In this document: in pieces, positions 1 through 6,338 of the stretch
How positions within the stretch are numbered: position 1 is the stretch's first letter
Layout: each line of letters starts with the position of its first letter
DNA from: an uncultured Lachnospiraceae bacterium
GTDB taxonomy: Bacteria > Bacillota > Clostridia > Lachnospirales > Lachnospiraceae
Reading direction: 5' to 3'
Assembly: GCA_902803015.1 (NCBI GenBank)
Contig: CADCOL010000145.1
Span: 1-6,338 of the forward strand
Length of the DNA stretch: 6,338 nucleotides
Notes under the pieces: model-generated
The model's database searches: none
What the model was told of the DNA's origin: nothing
Seen by the model: the letters and a program-made list of their open reading frames with translations, nothing else
Position numbers and translations under genes: made by a program

Positions 1-185
1 TCAGAAAAAACCACGAGTGGGATTTGTTTCTCGTTTCCCTGTTTGCCCTTTCCTCCGCCGACGGAGTACTTCAGCTTCACAAAGACGGTTCCGAGAAAAT
101 AGAATAATCCTCCCAGAAGTCCGAAGAGAACGGTAAAGAGCATTCCTCCGGTTCCCGGGTCAATATACAATATCATGTGACTCAT
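1..185 (-). CDS. Partial membrane-anchored protein starting with an IDPGTG motif; possibly CDP-glycerol glycerophosphotransferase-like
   Basis: The 5' end of a gene that runs off the left edge; about 61 codons are visible. The protein begins MSHMILYIDPGTGGML, continues with one hydrophobic segment (about residues 13-34, rich in Leu, Phe and Gly), then a basic, Gly/Lys-rich linker (VGGGKGKQGNEKQ) and the start of a soluble domain (IPLVVFS). From memory, Lachnospiraceae proteins with this N-terminus and a following 'PLVIFSDDKRYWN'-like segment are annotated as CDP-glycerol glycerophosphotransferase-like. That enzyme type builds teichoic-acid-like polymers, but the catalytic part lies outside the window, so the function is inferred. 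The start chosen (ATG at 185) overlaps the yfhO stop as ATGA, which suggests translational coupling. A second in-frame ATG at 176 is equally possible. Neither has a strong Shine-Dalgarno; an AGG lies 3 nt before the first and 12 nt before the second. Confidence 0.72.
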   Translation of the reverse strand, partial: MSHMILYIDPGTGGMLFTVLFGLLGGLFYFLGTVFVKLKYSVGGGKGKQGNEKQIPLVVFS

Positions 186-3100
186 GAACCTGTTACTTCA
201 CTTTCTGTTTCCGTATTTGATTCTGTATTATTTTCTACTACATCCGTAGTACTATTCGTTTCTTCCGAAGGTTTTTCCTGCGCACTCTCTTCTGCAGGTG
301 TGTTTTCCGAAGCAGTTTTTTCCTTCTCTGTCTTCTTACGTTTCACACTTCCCATAATGCTTAAAACTAAAAGCACTATCGAGAACACAAGTCCGGCAAC
401 GGAGATTTTTGCTCCGAGTTCAAATCCGGGCGGTGTGTAATAAATCTCCACCTTGTGTTCGCCCTTCGTAATATTCGTGGCAAGGAACGCATCAAGATAT
501 GCCCAGGTATCGCATTCTTTTCCGTCAATCCATACTTCAAATCCTTCATCGTAAGGAATCGTAAAGAGCAATACTTCATCCTGCTTGCAGGTAATGTTAC
601 CGGTCAGTCCGCGGTCGGTAACCTCTCCAACCATAAGCTGGTCGGAAGAAAGCTGCTCCATCATAAGCTTATACGGCTCTTTTAAGAATACGTACGACTG
701 GAATGTCAGTTCCGTCTCCGGATTGGATTCGCTGATGAATGCAATATAGCGGTCATACGGATACTCGCCGAGATCCACGATATGACGGAATTTTAAATCA
801 CTCTCCAAATGGCTCTCAATGGTTTCGCCCTCATCATCAAGCGTTATCACGCGCATATTATCGATGAACTGCGTTACATAGAAGTACGGGTGCATTCCCG
901 CATATACTTTATATACCGTAGCCATTCCGGTAATGCTGTTCTCTCCGTCTTCTCCGTAAACATATGTCTTCTTTTCCGTTTTTTCAAACGGCTGAATTCT
1001 CTGGAACAGAGTCGGATAATCTTCCGCCGAGAAGTTTCTGCTTTCGATGATGGCCGAATACAGATTCTCCATGTTGATAAACGGCTTCTTGTTCTGCGAA
1101 TAATCAAAACGGTCTTCCACTTCGGGAGAGATTCCGAATGCTACGCTTAACGGATACAGGTTCTCATAGACATACTCCGTCTGTCCCTGGCAGGTTACCA
1201 TTTTCTCCGCAAATGTATCGCCCGGATAAAGTTTCTGCGGTGAAATTAAATACTTCACGCCAAGGAACGAAGTCATAAACGGTGTGGAGCCTTCGTAGGA
1301 ATATGCAACATCGCTGTGACGAAGTCCCATGGAATCATAAAAATGCATCACACCGCCGGAAATGGTAGAGGAAAAATACGAAGCCGAATTATAGCCGTCC
1401 CATGCGGCTTCATTCATGAACCTTCTTCTGGGTTCCTCCACACGATAGAATCCCTGATTCTTTTTCTCCATATAGGTGATGGTCGCCTGCGTAACATCAT
1501 CGTCCCGCACGTATTCCGAACGCGTTACGGTTGAATTTACGCCGACCGCCAGTGTATTGACCGAAATCTCCAAAAGCGTTACGCCGAGCAGTACGGCCTT
1601 TAACGAACGCGAAGACATATCCTTCGATAAGAACATAACCATTCCGTAGAAAAGAATCATTGTAATCGAGCAAAGATATGTCGTAATGCCGTTAAGCAGA
1701 TTGTCTCTTGAAAGCAGAAACCAGAGCACTCCCGTGCCGATACTTAATACCGCCGTTACGACGGCAATCGGAACCTTCTTGATATATGCACGCTTGTCAT
1801 AGCATTCATACGTCATGGACAGCAACAGGAAAATATAGAAAAACGACTGTCTTGCCGGGAACGAATTCGGAAAATGGAATCCGTGCCATACGTATGTAAG
1901 AACATTCCACTGGAAGCTGAACAAAAGGAACAAAAGCAAAAGTCCCTTTGTGATTTTACGATCCAGGGAAATCTTCGGATTGCAGAAATACAAAGGCAGC
2001 ATGAACAATGCAAAGACCGATGCAAAAATATTCGGCAGGGAAGAATTGTTCTGAATGGTATCCGCATTGATCAGCATTCTTGCAAACAGTTCATGGAAAC
2101 CGAAATAACTCTTCCAGCTGAGAGCGGTCTGAAAATCTCCGGCCTTCGTATTCGCCAGACAAAGCGCGGACGGAATCAGTATGATCGCGGCCAACAGACA
2201 TACTACAACAGTAGTCGCAACAAACTGAAGGATTTTTACGATGGTCGTACCGCGGGAACGATATACAACCAGCGTCACGATGAAGTAAAGCACCGTGGCA
2301 AGTCCCGCAATCGCCGCTATGTAAAAGTTCGAGAAAATACAAAGTGCCATGGCAATGCCGTACAATCTCGCACTCTCTCCTTTGGCAATCTTCTCGACAC
2401 CGAGCATGATTAACGGGAATAAAAGATAACAGTCATTCCACATGATATTGCACGAATAAGCAAGATAAAATGCGGAAAGGCCGTAAAAGATTCCGAATAC
2501 CATACTCATGATATCCTTGCGTTTCCAGCGGTGATCCAGATAATACAGGAATGTTACGGATCCGAGTCCGCCTTTGATAATCATGGTTGCGGTAATGCCT
2601 TCGAGGATATGTTCCTCCGGAAGCAAAAGCAAAAGAAGGTTGGAAGGCGAGGACAGATAATAACAGAAATGTGCCCAGTAGTTTACGCCGAGACCGTTCT
2701 CCCATGCAAAGAGAAGACTCTTTCCGTCATGCATCTTGTTATAGAATTCTTTTAAGAACGGCGCATACTGATGATAGCAGTCCATACGAAGATAAACTTC
2801 GTCTCCGAACGGATATACTCCGTAAATTGCAAAGAGTGCAATCAGAATGGTAACCGTTACCAGAAATGCGTAAATATAATAATCGTATTTGACTAAAAAC
2901 TTCTGAATCTTACTTGGCTCGTTTACATGCCAGAACACATAATATTTCGGTGAAACAATATGCGTAAATACCGTCAGTATCATGCATATTACGAACACAA
3001 CCCAGCCTGCTTTGTTGCCGAGAAAATAACTGATAATAAAACCGGCAAGGCATTCCACGAGCAAAAGAACCAGTTGTGCTATGGTATGACGGATGGTAAC

Positions 3101-3322
3101 GACACGGAATTCGTTCGAATAGAAAGGTACTTTTTCCACTCCCGCCGAACCTAAATAGCATGCGGCAAAGGATGCAAATGCCTGCATCAGAAAAATGACT
3201 GCCCAGGATAATCCTTTTAACGGATTCAGGGCATAAAGAATCGTGCTTGCGACAACGCAGGCCGTAATCTCTCCCACCATCACGAGGATTCCAAGATTCA
3301 CTTTTTTCTTTGCTTCTGCCAT
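182..3322 (-). CDS. yfhO: YfhO-family polytopic membrane protein (GT-C glycosyltransferase-like) with N-terminal four-helix extension
   Basis: A 1046-residue integral membrane protein. The YfhO core starts near residue 147 with a membrane helix, then the family's loop motif PFGDEVYLRMD and HQY (171-186), whose Asp and Tyr positions are typical of GT-C transferases. Many membrane helices follow up to about 594, including the conserved segment with FPNSFPARQSF (484-494). Next comes a large, probably extracellular domain (595-967) with the family's late motifs IPYDEGF (922-928) and GEHKVEIYY (954-962), then a last helix (970-992). The tail 993-1046 is a basic stub followed by a disordered Glu/Thr/Asn/Ser-rich stretch. 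Residues 9-130 add four helices ahead of the core and resemble GtrA flippases. The protein is longer than Bacillus subtilis YfhO (about 860 residues). YfhO of Bacillus has been linked to lipoteichoic-acid glycosylation with the CsbB glycosyltransferase. The same role here is inferred, and the substrate is unknown. The ATG at 3322 follows recO by 9 nt, with a weak purine-rich site (GAGAG) 6 nt ahead. Confidence 0.9.
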   Translation of the reverse strand: MAEAKKKVNLGILVMVGEITACVVASTILYALNPLKGLSWAVIFLMQAFASFAACYLGSAGVEKVPFYSNEFRVVTIRHTIAQLVLLLVECLAGFIISYFLGNKAGWVVFVICMILTVFTHIVSPKYYVFWHVNEPSKIQKFLVKYDYYIYAFLVTVTILIALFAIYGVYPFGDEVYLRMDCYHQYAPFLKEFYNKMHDGKSLLFAWENGLGVNYWAHFCYYLSSPSNLLLLLLPEEHILEGITATMIIKGGLGSVTFLYYLDHRWKRKDIMSMVFGIFYGLSAFYLAYSCNIMWNDCYLLFPLIMLGVEKIAKGESARLYGIAMALCIFSNFYIAAIAGLATVLYFIVTLVVYRSRGTTIVKILQFVATTVVVCLLAAIILIPSALCLANTKAGDFQTALSWKSYFGFHELFARMLINADTIQNNSSLPNIFASVFALFMLPLYFCNPKISLDRKITKGLLLLFLLFSFQWNVLTYVWHGFHFPNSFPARQSFFYIFLLLSMTYECYDKRAYIKKVPIAVVTAVLSIGTGVLWFLLSRDNLLNGITTYLCSITMILFYGMVMFLSKDMSSRSLKAVLLGVTLLEISVNTLAVGVNSTVTRSEYVRDDDVTQATITYMEKKNQGFYRVEEPRRRFMNEAAWDGYNSASYFSSTISGGVMHFYDSMGLRHSDVAYSYEGSTPFMTSFLGVKYLISPQKLYPGDTFAEKMVTCQGQTEYVYENLYPLSVAFGISPEVEDRFDYSQNKKPFINMENLYSAIIESRNFSAEDYPTLFQRIQPFEKTEKKTYVYGEDGENSITGMATVYKVYAGMHPYFYVTQFIDNMRVITLDDEGETIESHLESDLKFRHIVDLGEYPYDRYIAFISESNPETELTFQSYVFLKEPYKLMMEQLSSDQLMVGEVTDRGLTGNITCKQDEVLLFTIPYDEGFEVWIDGKECDTWAYLDAFLATNITKGEHKVEIYYTPPGFELGAKISVAGLVFSIVLLVLSIMGSVKRKKTEKEKTASENTPAEESAQEKPSEETNSTTDVVENNTESNTETESEVTGS

Positions 3323-3331
3323 ATCAGTCTC

Positions 3332-3988
3332 TCAGTTCATCTCGTCCGCAAAACGTATCATCTCAAGCGATACAAACTCTCTGTCAAAAGTCCTTTTGCA
3401 AACTTCCCTTACCTGTTTTTGCAGTTTTTCAAATGTTTCGTCCGAAACCTGAAACGAAAATGCATTCTCCGGTTTCGCATCGTAAATATACCGAATCGCT
3501 TTTTTTGCACCCTGCGGCAGTTCCTGTTCGTCCGGAATGCCCGGAAACTCTCCGTCGAGCATAATCGCCTTCATCTCATAAACCGTTTTTATGAAAGAAT
3601 GCGGCAATTTTCCCTCTTCGAGCAAAAGCAATGCTTTGTATAAAAGACGCATCAGTGCGACATTATCCGCATTCTCCCTGCCGTAATAGTCCGCGATTTC
3701 CAAAAAATACGAACCGTATGCATTTAACAGCAGGTCCTTTCGGAAAATTTCAAAATAATTCTGCACATCCGCTTTATTCAAAGAATAGGAATTTGCGCCC
3801 GCATAAAGTTCAAAAGTTCCGAACACAAACGGCATCGTGCAGGCCACGAAACGGTTGGTCGGTCTTAATGCCCCTTTTGCGAAGACGGAGATTTTACCCC
3901 TTTCTTTGGTCAAAAGCACGATTCTTCGATCGTAGTCACCAATCGGTTCCGCTTTTAAAATAATACCTGTAACGGCGTAATCATTCAT
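3332..3988 (-). CDS. recO: DNA repair protein RecO (compact, lacks the zinc-ribbon cysteines)
   Basis: RecO acts in the RecFOR pathway, loading RecA onto SSB-coated single-stranded DNA at gaps and annealing strands. The N-terminal OB-fold is recognisable in residues 1-80: a G-I-I-L-K-A start, then DYDRRIVLLTKERGKISVFAKGALRP (in two parts, 18-32 and 33-43), with the characteristic Gly-Ala-Arg-type 'KGA' loop and the FELYAG strand (59-64). An all-helical C-terminal half follows (85-218). At 218 residues it is shorter than the usual 240-250. Where many family members carry a four-cysteine zinc site after 'FELKLL..G', this protein reads YEMKAIMLDGEFPGIPDEQ (137-155) with no cysteine. The only cysteines are Cys50 and Cys197. 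Its ATG lies inside the last codons of era (8-nt overlap), so the two are probably translationally coupled. It directly precedes yfhO. The assignment is strong from sequence and from the era-recO pairing common in Firmicutes. Confidence 0.93.
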   Translation of the reverse strand: MNDYAVTGIILKAEPIGDYDRRIVLLTKERGKISVFAKGALRPTNRFVACTMPFVFGTFELYAGANSYSLNKADVQNYFEIFRKDLLLNAYGSYFLEIADYYGRENADNVALMRLLYKALLLLEEGKLPHSFIKTVYEMKAIMLDGEFPGIPDEQELPQGAKKAIRYIYDAKPENAFSFQVSDETFEKLQKQVREVCKRTFDREFVSLEMIRFADEMN

Positions 3989-4898
3989 AATTCTTATCCC
4001 GTGTATAGCCGAGGTCCTTTAAGGAACCCTCGTCGTCACGCCAGTTGTTTCGAACCTTTACCCACAGATGCAGATTCACCTGAATGGATAAAAGTTTCTC
4101 CATATCGAGTCTTGCGGCAGTCCCGATTTTTTTCAGCATATTTCCGCCCTTGCCGATAATCATGCCCTTGTGGGACTCACGCTCGCAAAGAATCGTCGCA
4201 TCCACATTACACAGCCCTTTTTTAAAATCCATCTTGTCGATGGTTACGGCAATCCCGTGCGGAATTTCGTCCTTCATAAGACGCAGCGCTTTCTCACGGA
4301 TAATCTCCGCGCATATCTCCCGCTCGGTCAGTTCGGTTACCGTATCCTCATCGTACAGGAACGGTCCTTCCGGAAGGTAGGAAGAAATCACGGCAAAGAG
4401 TTCGTCGACATTGTCTCCCTTTAATGCGGAAACCGGTACGATTTCGGCAAAATCCATTTCTTTTCGATACGTATCGATAAAATGCAGCACCTCTTCTTTC
4501 TTTACGGTGTCCACTTTGTTAATCACCAAAACCACGGGAATGGTAAGGGTTTTAAGAATCTCCACAATGGCCTTCTCACCCGCGCCGATGTAATCCGTGG
4601 GTTCCACAAGCCAGAGCACCAGATCCGCGTCGTTTACGACACTCTTCGCACTTCTCACCATAAAATCGCCCAGGCGGTTTTTGGATTTATGAATTCCGGG
4701 TGTATCCAGAAACACCATCTGCACGTTATCTTTCGTGACAACCGTCTGAATAATGTTTCTCGTCGTCTGCGGTTTTGCCGAAGTAATGGCAATCTTCTGT
4801 CCGATGATGCGGTTCATCAATGTGGATTTGCCCACGTTCGGGCGTCCGATAATGCCAATATACCCTGTTTTTGTAGCTGCTGATTTGGATGTATCCAT
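3981..4898 (-). CDS. era: GTPase Era, 30S ribosomal subunit assembly factor
   Basis: Era is a membrane-associated GTPase that binds the 3' end of 16S rRNA and helps mature the 30S subunit. All G motifs are present (numbering from the ATG at 4898, 305 residues): G1 GRPNVGKS at 18-25, G2 Thr within PQTTR at 43-47, G3 DTPG at 65-68, G4 NKVD at 127-130 and G5 SAL at 157-159. The C-terminal KH RNA-binding domain (about 200-290) has its GxxG loop as GKGG at 249-252, ahead of the usual LHLWVKV segment (276-282). The length matches the family. The frame stays open upstream to a TTG at 4934, but that codon lies in the arm of a hairpin and would add 12 atypical residues. The ATG at 4898 has AAGGA upstream (10-11 nt spacing) and gives the usual short leader before the P-loop, so it is preferred. 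It is the first gene of an apparent era-recO-yfhO operon. Confidence 0.97.
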   Translation of the reverse strand: MDTSKSAATKTGYIGIIGRPNVGKSTLMNRIIGQKIAITSAKPQTTRNIIQTVVTKDNVQMVFLDTPGIHKSKNRLGDFMVRSAKSVVNDADLVLWLVEPTDYIGAGEKAIVEILKTLTIPVVLVINKVDTVKKEEVLHFIDTYRKEMDFAEIVPVSALKGDNVDELFAVISSYLPEGPFLYDEDTVTELTEREICAEIIREKALRLMKDEIPHGIAVTIDKMDFKKGLCNVDATILCERESHKGMIIGKGGNMLKKIGTAARLDMEKLLSIQVNLHLWVKVRNNWRDDEGSLKDLGYTRDKNYE

Positions 4899-4908
4899 AA
4901 AACGTATT

Positions 4909-4913
4909 TCCTT
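4909..4913 (-). promoter_or_regulatory. Ribosome binding site of era
   Basis: On the minus strand AAGGA lies 10 nt before the ATG at 4898. It decides the era start against the upstream TTG at 4934, which has no comparable site and sits inside the hairpin. The spacing is slightly long but acceptable. Confidence 0.6.
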
Positions 4914-4924
4914 ATTTTGCACGT

Positions 4925-4960
4925 CAAAATCCAAGGACCGCTTTCGATCCTTGGATTTTG
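4925..4960 (-). terminator. Perfect 13-bp hairpin: terminator of the DUF4349 gene and/or era leader hairpin
   Basis: The arms CAAAATCCAAGGA (4925-4937) and TCCTTGGATTTTG (4948-4960) are exact reverse complements around a 10-nt loop. Read on the minus strand, the GC-containing core CCAAGGA/TCCTTGG is followed by ATTTTG, a short T run, and preceded by the matching CAAAAT. This is the usual shape of a factor-independent, potentially bidirectional terminator. It begins 23 nt after the DUF4349 stop. The T run is short and interrupted by G, so termination may be partial. Because a likely promoter lies upstream of it, the same hairpin would also form in the 5' leader of era mRNA. Confidence 0.7.
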
Positions 4961-4977
4961 GCTATATATCCTATGAA

Positions 4978-5006
4978 ATTATACTATTTTTCTGCGCTTT
5001 CGGCAA
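4978..5006 (-). promoter_or_regulatory. Predicted sigma-A-type promoter for era-recO-yfhO
   Basis: On the minus strand, TTGCCG (5001-5006, four of six consensus matches) and a perfect TATAAT (4978-4983) are separated by exactly 17 nt. The -35 box is within the last codons of the DUF4349 gene, and its TAG stop (4984-4986) abuts the -10 box. Transcription would begin near 4971, giving a leader of about 73 nt before the era ATG that includes the 4925-4960 hairpin. The call rests on consensus match and placement only. Confidence 0.55.
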
Positions 5007-6240
5007 CTTTTTCTCCGTCTTTCGGCTCTTTGTCTTCCGTTGCTTCCTCCTTGTCGCCGTCAGTGTCTTTTTCCGCGTTTTTCTTTTCTTCGCCGTCGGT
5101 CTTATCGTCCGCTTTTTCGCTCTTCTTTCCGGTCTTCTCTTCTGCCTTTGCTGCTGCCTTCGCCGCTTCCTTTTTAGCTTTGCTCTTCTTTACCTGCTTT
5201 TTGATGATTGCAATCGCAATCTTAATCACACCGAAGATTGCTCCGGCGATGATTGCCAGAATTACCAGGGCACGTACAATGTACGGAAGATCGATTACAA
5301 AGTTCATACCGGTTCTCTTTAAGGAATTGATTACATCTTCCAGGGATGCCTGGAAACCTTCCTTAATCTGCTCTCCCGGGGTCTTTTCTTCCACAACCTG
5401 CGGAGTTAATACTTCTACTTCCTTCACATTCAGGCTGACCGTTGCGTAATCCACCTGGTTGTCGAATACACGAAGCTGACGCTCCAGGCTCTCAATCTGA
5501 TAACGAACATCGGTAAGACGCTGGGTTAAATAAATGATATCTTCCACGGATTCTGCCTTTTCCAAAAGTGCGGTAAGGCTTTCCTGCTCTGCGCGAAGCA
5601 TGTCGCGCTTGCTTTCGATATCGGTATACTGCAAAGTTACGTCCGTTGCGGAGGAATTCTTGGATACGACATTTGCCATATCTCCGAGCTCCGTTACGAA
5701 TTCATCCAGTTTATCATCCGGAATGCGAATCACAAGATTGGAATATCTCGTCGTCGGTCTTCCGTCGTAACTGCTTCCGTTATAGGAATATTCGTTTTCG
5801 ATATATCCGCCGAGCGAGCTGATTCTCGAATAGATATCGCCTTTCAGCTTATCGAATTCCTTGGTCTCCACCTGCATATCCACGGTACGGATCAGTTTCC
5901 GTCCCTGCTGAGCCGGTGCGACTAAAGTTCCTTCACCGCCCTGCGGTGCATCTCCGAGTTCACCGGCAACACCTTCTACATTTGCCGGTGCAGCTTCGTA
6001 TTCCACACCGTAATCATCATAATACCCTTCCTCCTCGTAACCTTCCGTGAATCCGTATTCTCCACCGTTGTATTCGGGAGCACCCTGTACTGCCTCTATG
6101 GTTTTTAAATCATTGGTATAATACAGCTCACCCTTATGATTTTTTCTTCCGCATCCGCCCATGGTCAGTGCTGCCGCCAAAAGGATTGTTGCGATGATTG
6201 CGCCTCTTTTTGCTTTCTTTCCGATATTCTTCTTAAACAT
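4984..6240 (-). CDS. DUF4349 domain-containing lipoprotein with C-terminal membrane helix and charged tail
   Basis: A 418-residue envelope protein of unknown exact role. The N-terminus is a basic, hydrophobic signal peptide (KKAKR then 14-26) ending in TMGGC, so Cys30 is the likely lipidation site, although Met at -3 is a weak lipobox residue. Residues 31-113 are a low-complexity linker, notably Tyr/Glu/Gly-rich at 55-82. The DUF4349 domain spans about 114-278, beginning RKLIRTVDMQVE and including NLVIRIPDDKLDEF (168-181). A coiled-coil stretch (about 205-260) lies within it. A single membrane helix (about 322-346) precedes a Lys/Ala-rich then Lys/Glu/Asp-rich tail (347-418). The start at 6240 is chosen because GGGGAGG lies 8 nt upstream; an in-frame ATG at 6264 would place that strong site inside the gene. 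It is followed by a hairpin and appears to be transcribed separately from era. Function is not known; DUF4349 proteins are usually envelope-associated. Confidence 0.9.
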   Translation of the reverse strand: MFKKNIGKKAKRGAIIATILLAAALTMGGCGRKNHKGELYYTNDLKTIEAVQGAPEYNGGEYGFTEGYEEEGYYDDYGVEYEAAPANVEGVAGELGDAPQGGEGTLVAPAQQGRKLIRTVDMQVETKEFDKLKGDIYSRISSLGGYIENEYSYNGSSYDGRPTTRYSNLVIRIPDDKLDEFVTELGDMANVVSKNSSATDVTLQYTDIESKRDMLRAEQESLTALLEKAESVEDIIYLTQRLTDVRYQIESLERQLRVFDNQVDYATVSLNVKEVEVLTPQVVEEKTPGEQIKEGFQASLEDVINSLKRTGMNFVIDLPYIVRALVILAIIAGAIFGVIKIAIAIIKKQVKKSKAKKEAAKAAAKAEEKTGKKSEKADDKTDGEEKKNAEKDTDGDKEEATEDKEPKDGEKVAESAEK

Positions 6241-6248
6241 AAAAATTT

Positions 6249-6255
6249 CCTCCCC
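6249..6255 (-). promoter_or_regulatory. Strong ribosome binding site of the DUF4349 gene
   Basis: On the minus strand GGGGAGG is followed by 8 nt (AAATTTTT) and the ATG at 6240. This is a near-ideal Shine-Dalgarno and fixes the start 24 nt downstream of the alternative ATG at 6264. It also predicts high translation of this lipoprotein relative to recO and yfhO, whose sites are weak. Confidence 0.85.
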
Positions 6256-6322
6256 GGATTTCATATTCTTCTTCAGATTCCCGCGCTTTGTTTTGCGCTT
6301 CTGATATAGATACGAATTCCGC

Positions 6323-6338
6323 AGAGGAAATTTATGGA
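6323..6338 (+). other. Possible start of a divergent plus-strand gene at the window edge
   Basis: AGAGGA (6323-6328) is followed by AATTT and an ATG at 6334, a plausible ribosome binding site and start codon pair facing right. Only five bases of any gene are visible, so nothing can be said about a product. If real, 6241-6333 would be a 93-nt divergent promoter region. I see no convincing -35/-10 pair for either direction in it. On the minus strand an alternative is the tail of an upstream gene ending in TGA at 6273-6275. Both readings are weak. Confidence 0.25.

Noticed and set aside
236..251. Inverted repeat TACTAC/GTAGTA with a 4-nt loop
   Set aside because: A short 6-bp stem within the low-complexity coding tail of yfhO, with no T run; expected by chance.
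1874..2413. Plus-strand open frame of 179 codons opposite yfhO
   Set aside because: The translation is basic and low in recognisable motifs, typical of an antisense shadow of a membrane protein gene; the minus-strand frame is a clear YfhO protein.
4899..4934. Extension of era to an upstream TTG start at 4934
   Set aside because: The TTG lies in the arm of the 13-bp hairpin and lacks a ribosome binding site, while the ATG at 4898 has AAGGA upstream and gives the normal family length.
4753..5322. Plus-strand open frame of 189 codons opposite era and the DUF4349 gene
   Set aside because: Its Phe/Leu-rich stretch is the complement of the Lys/Glu-rich tail on the minus strand, and it spans two well-supported genes.
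5338..5355. Inverted repeat TTCCAGG/CCTGGAA with a 4-nt loop
   Set aside because: It lies inside the DUF4349 coding region, encodes ordinary residues and has no T run, so it is not treated as a terminator.
6241..6264. Longer DUF4349 protein starting at the ATG at 6264
   Set aside because: It would bury the GGGGAGG site within the coding sequence and put acidic residues ahead of the basic signal-peptide start.
6283..6298. Small GCGC...GCGC inverted repeat upstream of the DUF4349 gene
   Set aside because: Only a 4-bp stem around an 8-nt loop, too small to support as an operator or terminator.

Overview
The window looks like chromosomal DNA from a Gram-positive Clostridia member, most likely Lachnospiraceae or a close relative. 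The reasons are a low-to-mid GC content by eye, strong GGAGG-type ribosome binding sites, tightly packed minus-strand genes, a DUF4349 lipoprotein, an era-recO pair, and a YfhO-family envelope protein followed by a protein that begins with an 'IDPGTG' motif. No source was searched, so the taxonomic assignment is an inference from protein style.

All confident genes are on the minus strand, so the biological order runs from high to low coordinates. A DUF4349 membrane-anchored lipoprotein (6240 to 4984) comes first and is followed by a perfect 13-bp hairpin (4925-4960). Next is a compact run of four genes: era (4898 to 3981), recO (3988 to 3332, overlapping era by 8 nt), a 1046-residue YfhO-family polytopic membrane protein (3322 to 182, 9 nt after recO), and the first about 61 codons of a fifth gene (185 to window edge, ATGA overlap with yfhO). 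Spacing suggests co-transcription of era, recO, yfhO and the partial gene. A good sigma-A-like promoter (TTGCCG, 17 nt, TATAAT) sits exactly over the end of the DUF4349 gene and points into era. The hairpin would therefore lie inside the era leader as well as terminating the lipoprotein gene.

Functionally, the window joins housekeeping functions (the Era GTPase for 30S ribosome assembly and RecO for recombinational repair) to cell-envelope functions (a YfhO GT-C-like protein and a putative glycerophosphotransferase-like or other polymer enzyme). The YfhO protein carries about 130 extra N-terminal residues with four membrane segments that resemble a GtrA-type flippase. If that is right, a lipid-linked sugar flippase and the sugar transferase would be fused in one chain. 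No RNA genes, insertion sequences, CRISPR arrays, phage genes or defence systems are seen. The window is mainly ordinary core genome, and its most interesting points are the YfhO fusion, a zinc-less RecO, the era leader hairpin and the unusual topology of the DUF4349 protein.
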